The position numbers and the translations under genes were made by a program. The notes under the pieces were generated by a model. That model had not been told where the DNA came from and did not search any database. It saw only the letters and a list, made by a program, of their open reading frames with translations. Below, one piece after another: positions 63,713 to 64,000 of a stretch of DNA of 64,000 bases. The stretch is from UBA11855 sp035297385 (GTDB lineage: Archaea; Thermoproteota; Bathyarchaeia; Bathyarchaeales; Bathycorpusculaceae), in contig DATGZD010000070.1 of the NCBI GenBank assembly GCA_035297385.1, forward strand, positions 1 to 64,000. The letters run 5' to 3'. The stretch's first letter is position 1, and every line of letters begins with the position of its first letter.

Positions 63713-64000
63713 CTAGAGTGCATCTTTAATTCGCCAAAGAATATGATTCACAGCGGTTCTTGCCATTACACGACTATAGAAGTTGCCGTTGAATAGATGT
63801 TTGAGCACGTATTTTGGTGAGTAAAAACTATCGTAAAAACTACGTCGCAGATCGTTTAGTTCTTTATCTGAGAGATTAGGGTTTTCAAATACAGGTGTTA
63901 CAGTATCATATTTACTCCAATCGGGTGACATTTTCCAACTATTTTCTTCGACAACTTTACGGAGTTCAGTGCCAGGATAAGGTGTTGCAACACATAAATA
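63713..64000 (-). CDS. B12-binding radical SAM protein, C-terminal part (cut by window edge)
   Basis: Only the last 95 codons are inside the window. The frame continues to base 64000: CVATPYPGTELRKVVEENSW is the typical end of the radical SAM barrel, and the tail FYDSFYSPKYVLKHLFNGNF resembles that of the 59467 protein and HpnJ-type enzymes. The ATG at 63931 is internal, not the start. The N-terminal domains lie beyond the window. Confidence 0.8.
   Translation of the reverse strand, partial: YLCVATPYPGTELRKVVEENSWKMSPDWSKYDTVTPVFENPNLSDKELNDLRRSFYDSFYSPKYVLKHLFNGNFYSRVMARTAVNHILWRIKDAL

Overview
The window is chromosomal DNA from an AT-rich archaeon, with no rRNA, phage block, intact insertion sequence or CRISPR array. 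Archaeal markers are a two-subunit-type GMP synthetase ATPase subunit, RtcB with archease, a tRNA-Gly with an intron inside the anticodon stem, H4MPT C1 enzymes, an AbrB-PhoU regulator, LysW-carrier amino-acid biosynthesis, ApgM-type phosphoglycerate mutase, deoxyhypusine synthases and Dph6-like enzymes. The combination of Mtd, a MtdA/B-like enzyme, F420-type FrhB and many B12 radical SAM and PQQ-propeller surface proteins fits the Bathyarchaeia best. That placement is inference; no rRNA is present to test it. Layout: 0-5 kb holds the split tRNA-Gly, small zinc-finger proteins, GMP synthetase and a gene remnant. 5-12 kb holds an MFS transporter, RtcB, an MBL hydrolase, adenylate kinase, archease and an M42 aminopeptidase, so the RNA ligase and its activator sit close to an intron-containing tRNA. 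12-19 kb holds a flippase-like protein, then a C1/F420 block: F420-dependent Mtd, a MtdA/B-like dehydrogenase fused to an extra N-terminal domain, a PhoU-like regulator and an F420-oxidoreductase FrhB-like protein. Several of these genes share TATA/CG-centred palindromic upstream elements. 19-21 kb holds a cupin, a PP-loop ATPase and a Cys-repeat protein. 21-39 kb is an amino-acid island: an Lrp-type regulator, lysW-X-Y-Z-J-K (LysW carrier route to lysine and/or ornithine), then on the minus strand threonine synthase, homoserine dehydrogenase, aspartokinase and an ACT-domain protein, then argG-argH-carA-carB. Together these make arginine from glutamate and carbamoyl phosphate, plus threonine from aspartate; only the ornithine carbamoyltransferase step is not in the window. 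39-43 kb holds RpiA, a coiled-coil membrane protein, a HepT/MntA-type toxin-antitoxin pair, a lone HicB-like protein and a secreted protein flanked by CG-repeat tracts, followed by about 0.85 kb of gene-poor DNA. 43-48 kb holds two deoxyhypusine-synthase paralogues in convergent overlap, ApgM, and an RLAN plus RimK-type ATP-grasp pair. 48-59 kb is a cell-surface and maturation region: a TIM-barrel-like anchored protein, two PQQ-propeller surface proteins flanking a SPASM radical SAM enzyme, Dph6, an amidohydrolase and a small membrane protein. 59-64 kb holds three B12-binding radical SAM proteins (the last cut by the window edge) with cbiB for cobalamin synthesis between them. cbiB lacks any usual start codon. 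The points most worth a second look are the Mtd/fused MtdB-like/FrhB block with its shared palindromes, cbiB's missing AUG, the split RLAN/RimK pair, and the SPASM radical SAM enzyme between two PQQ propellers.
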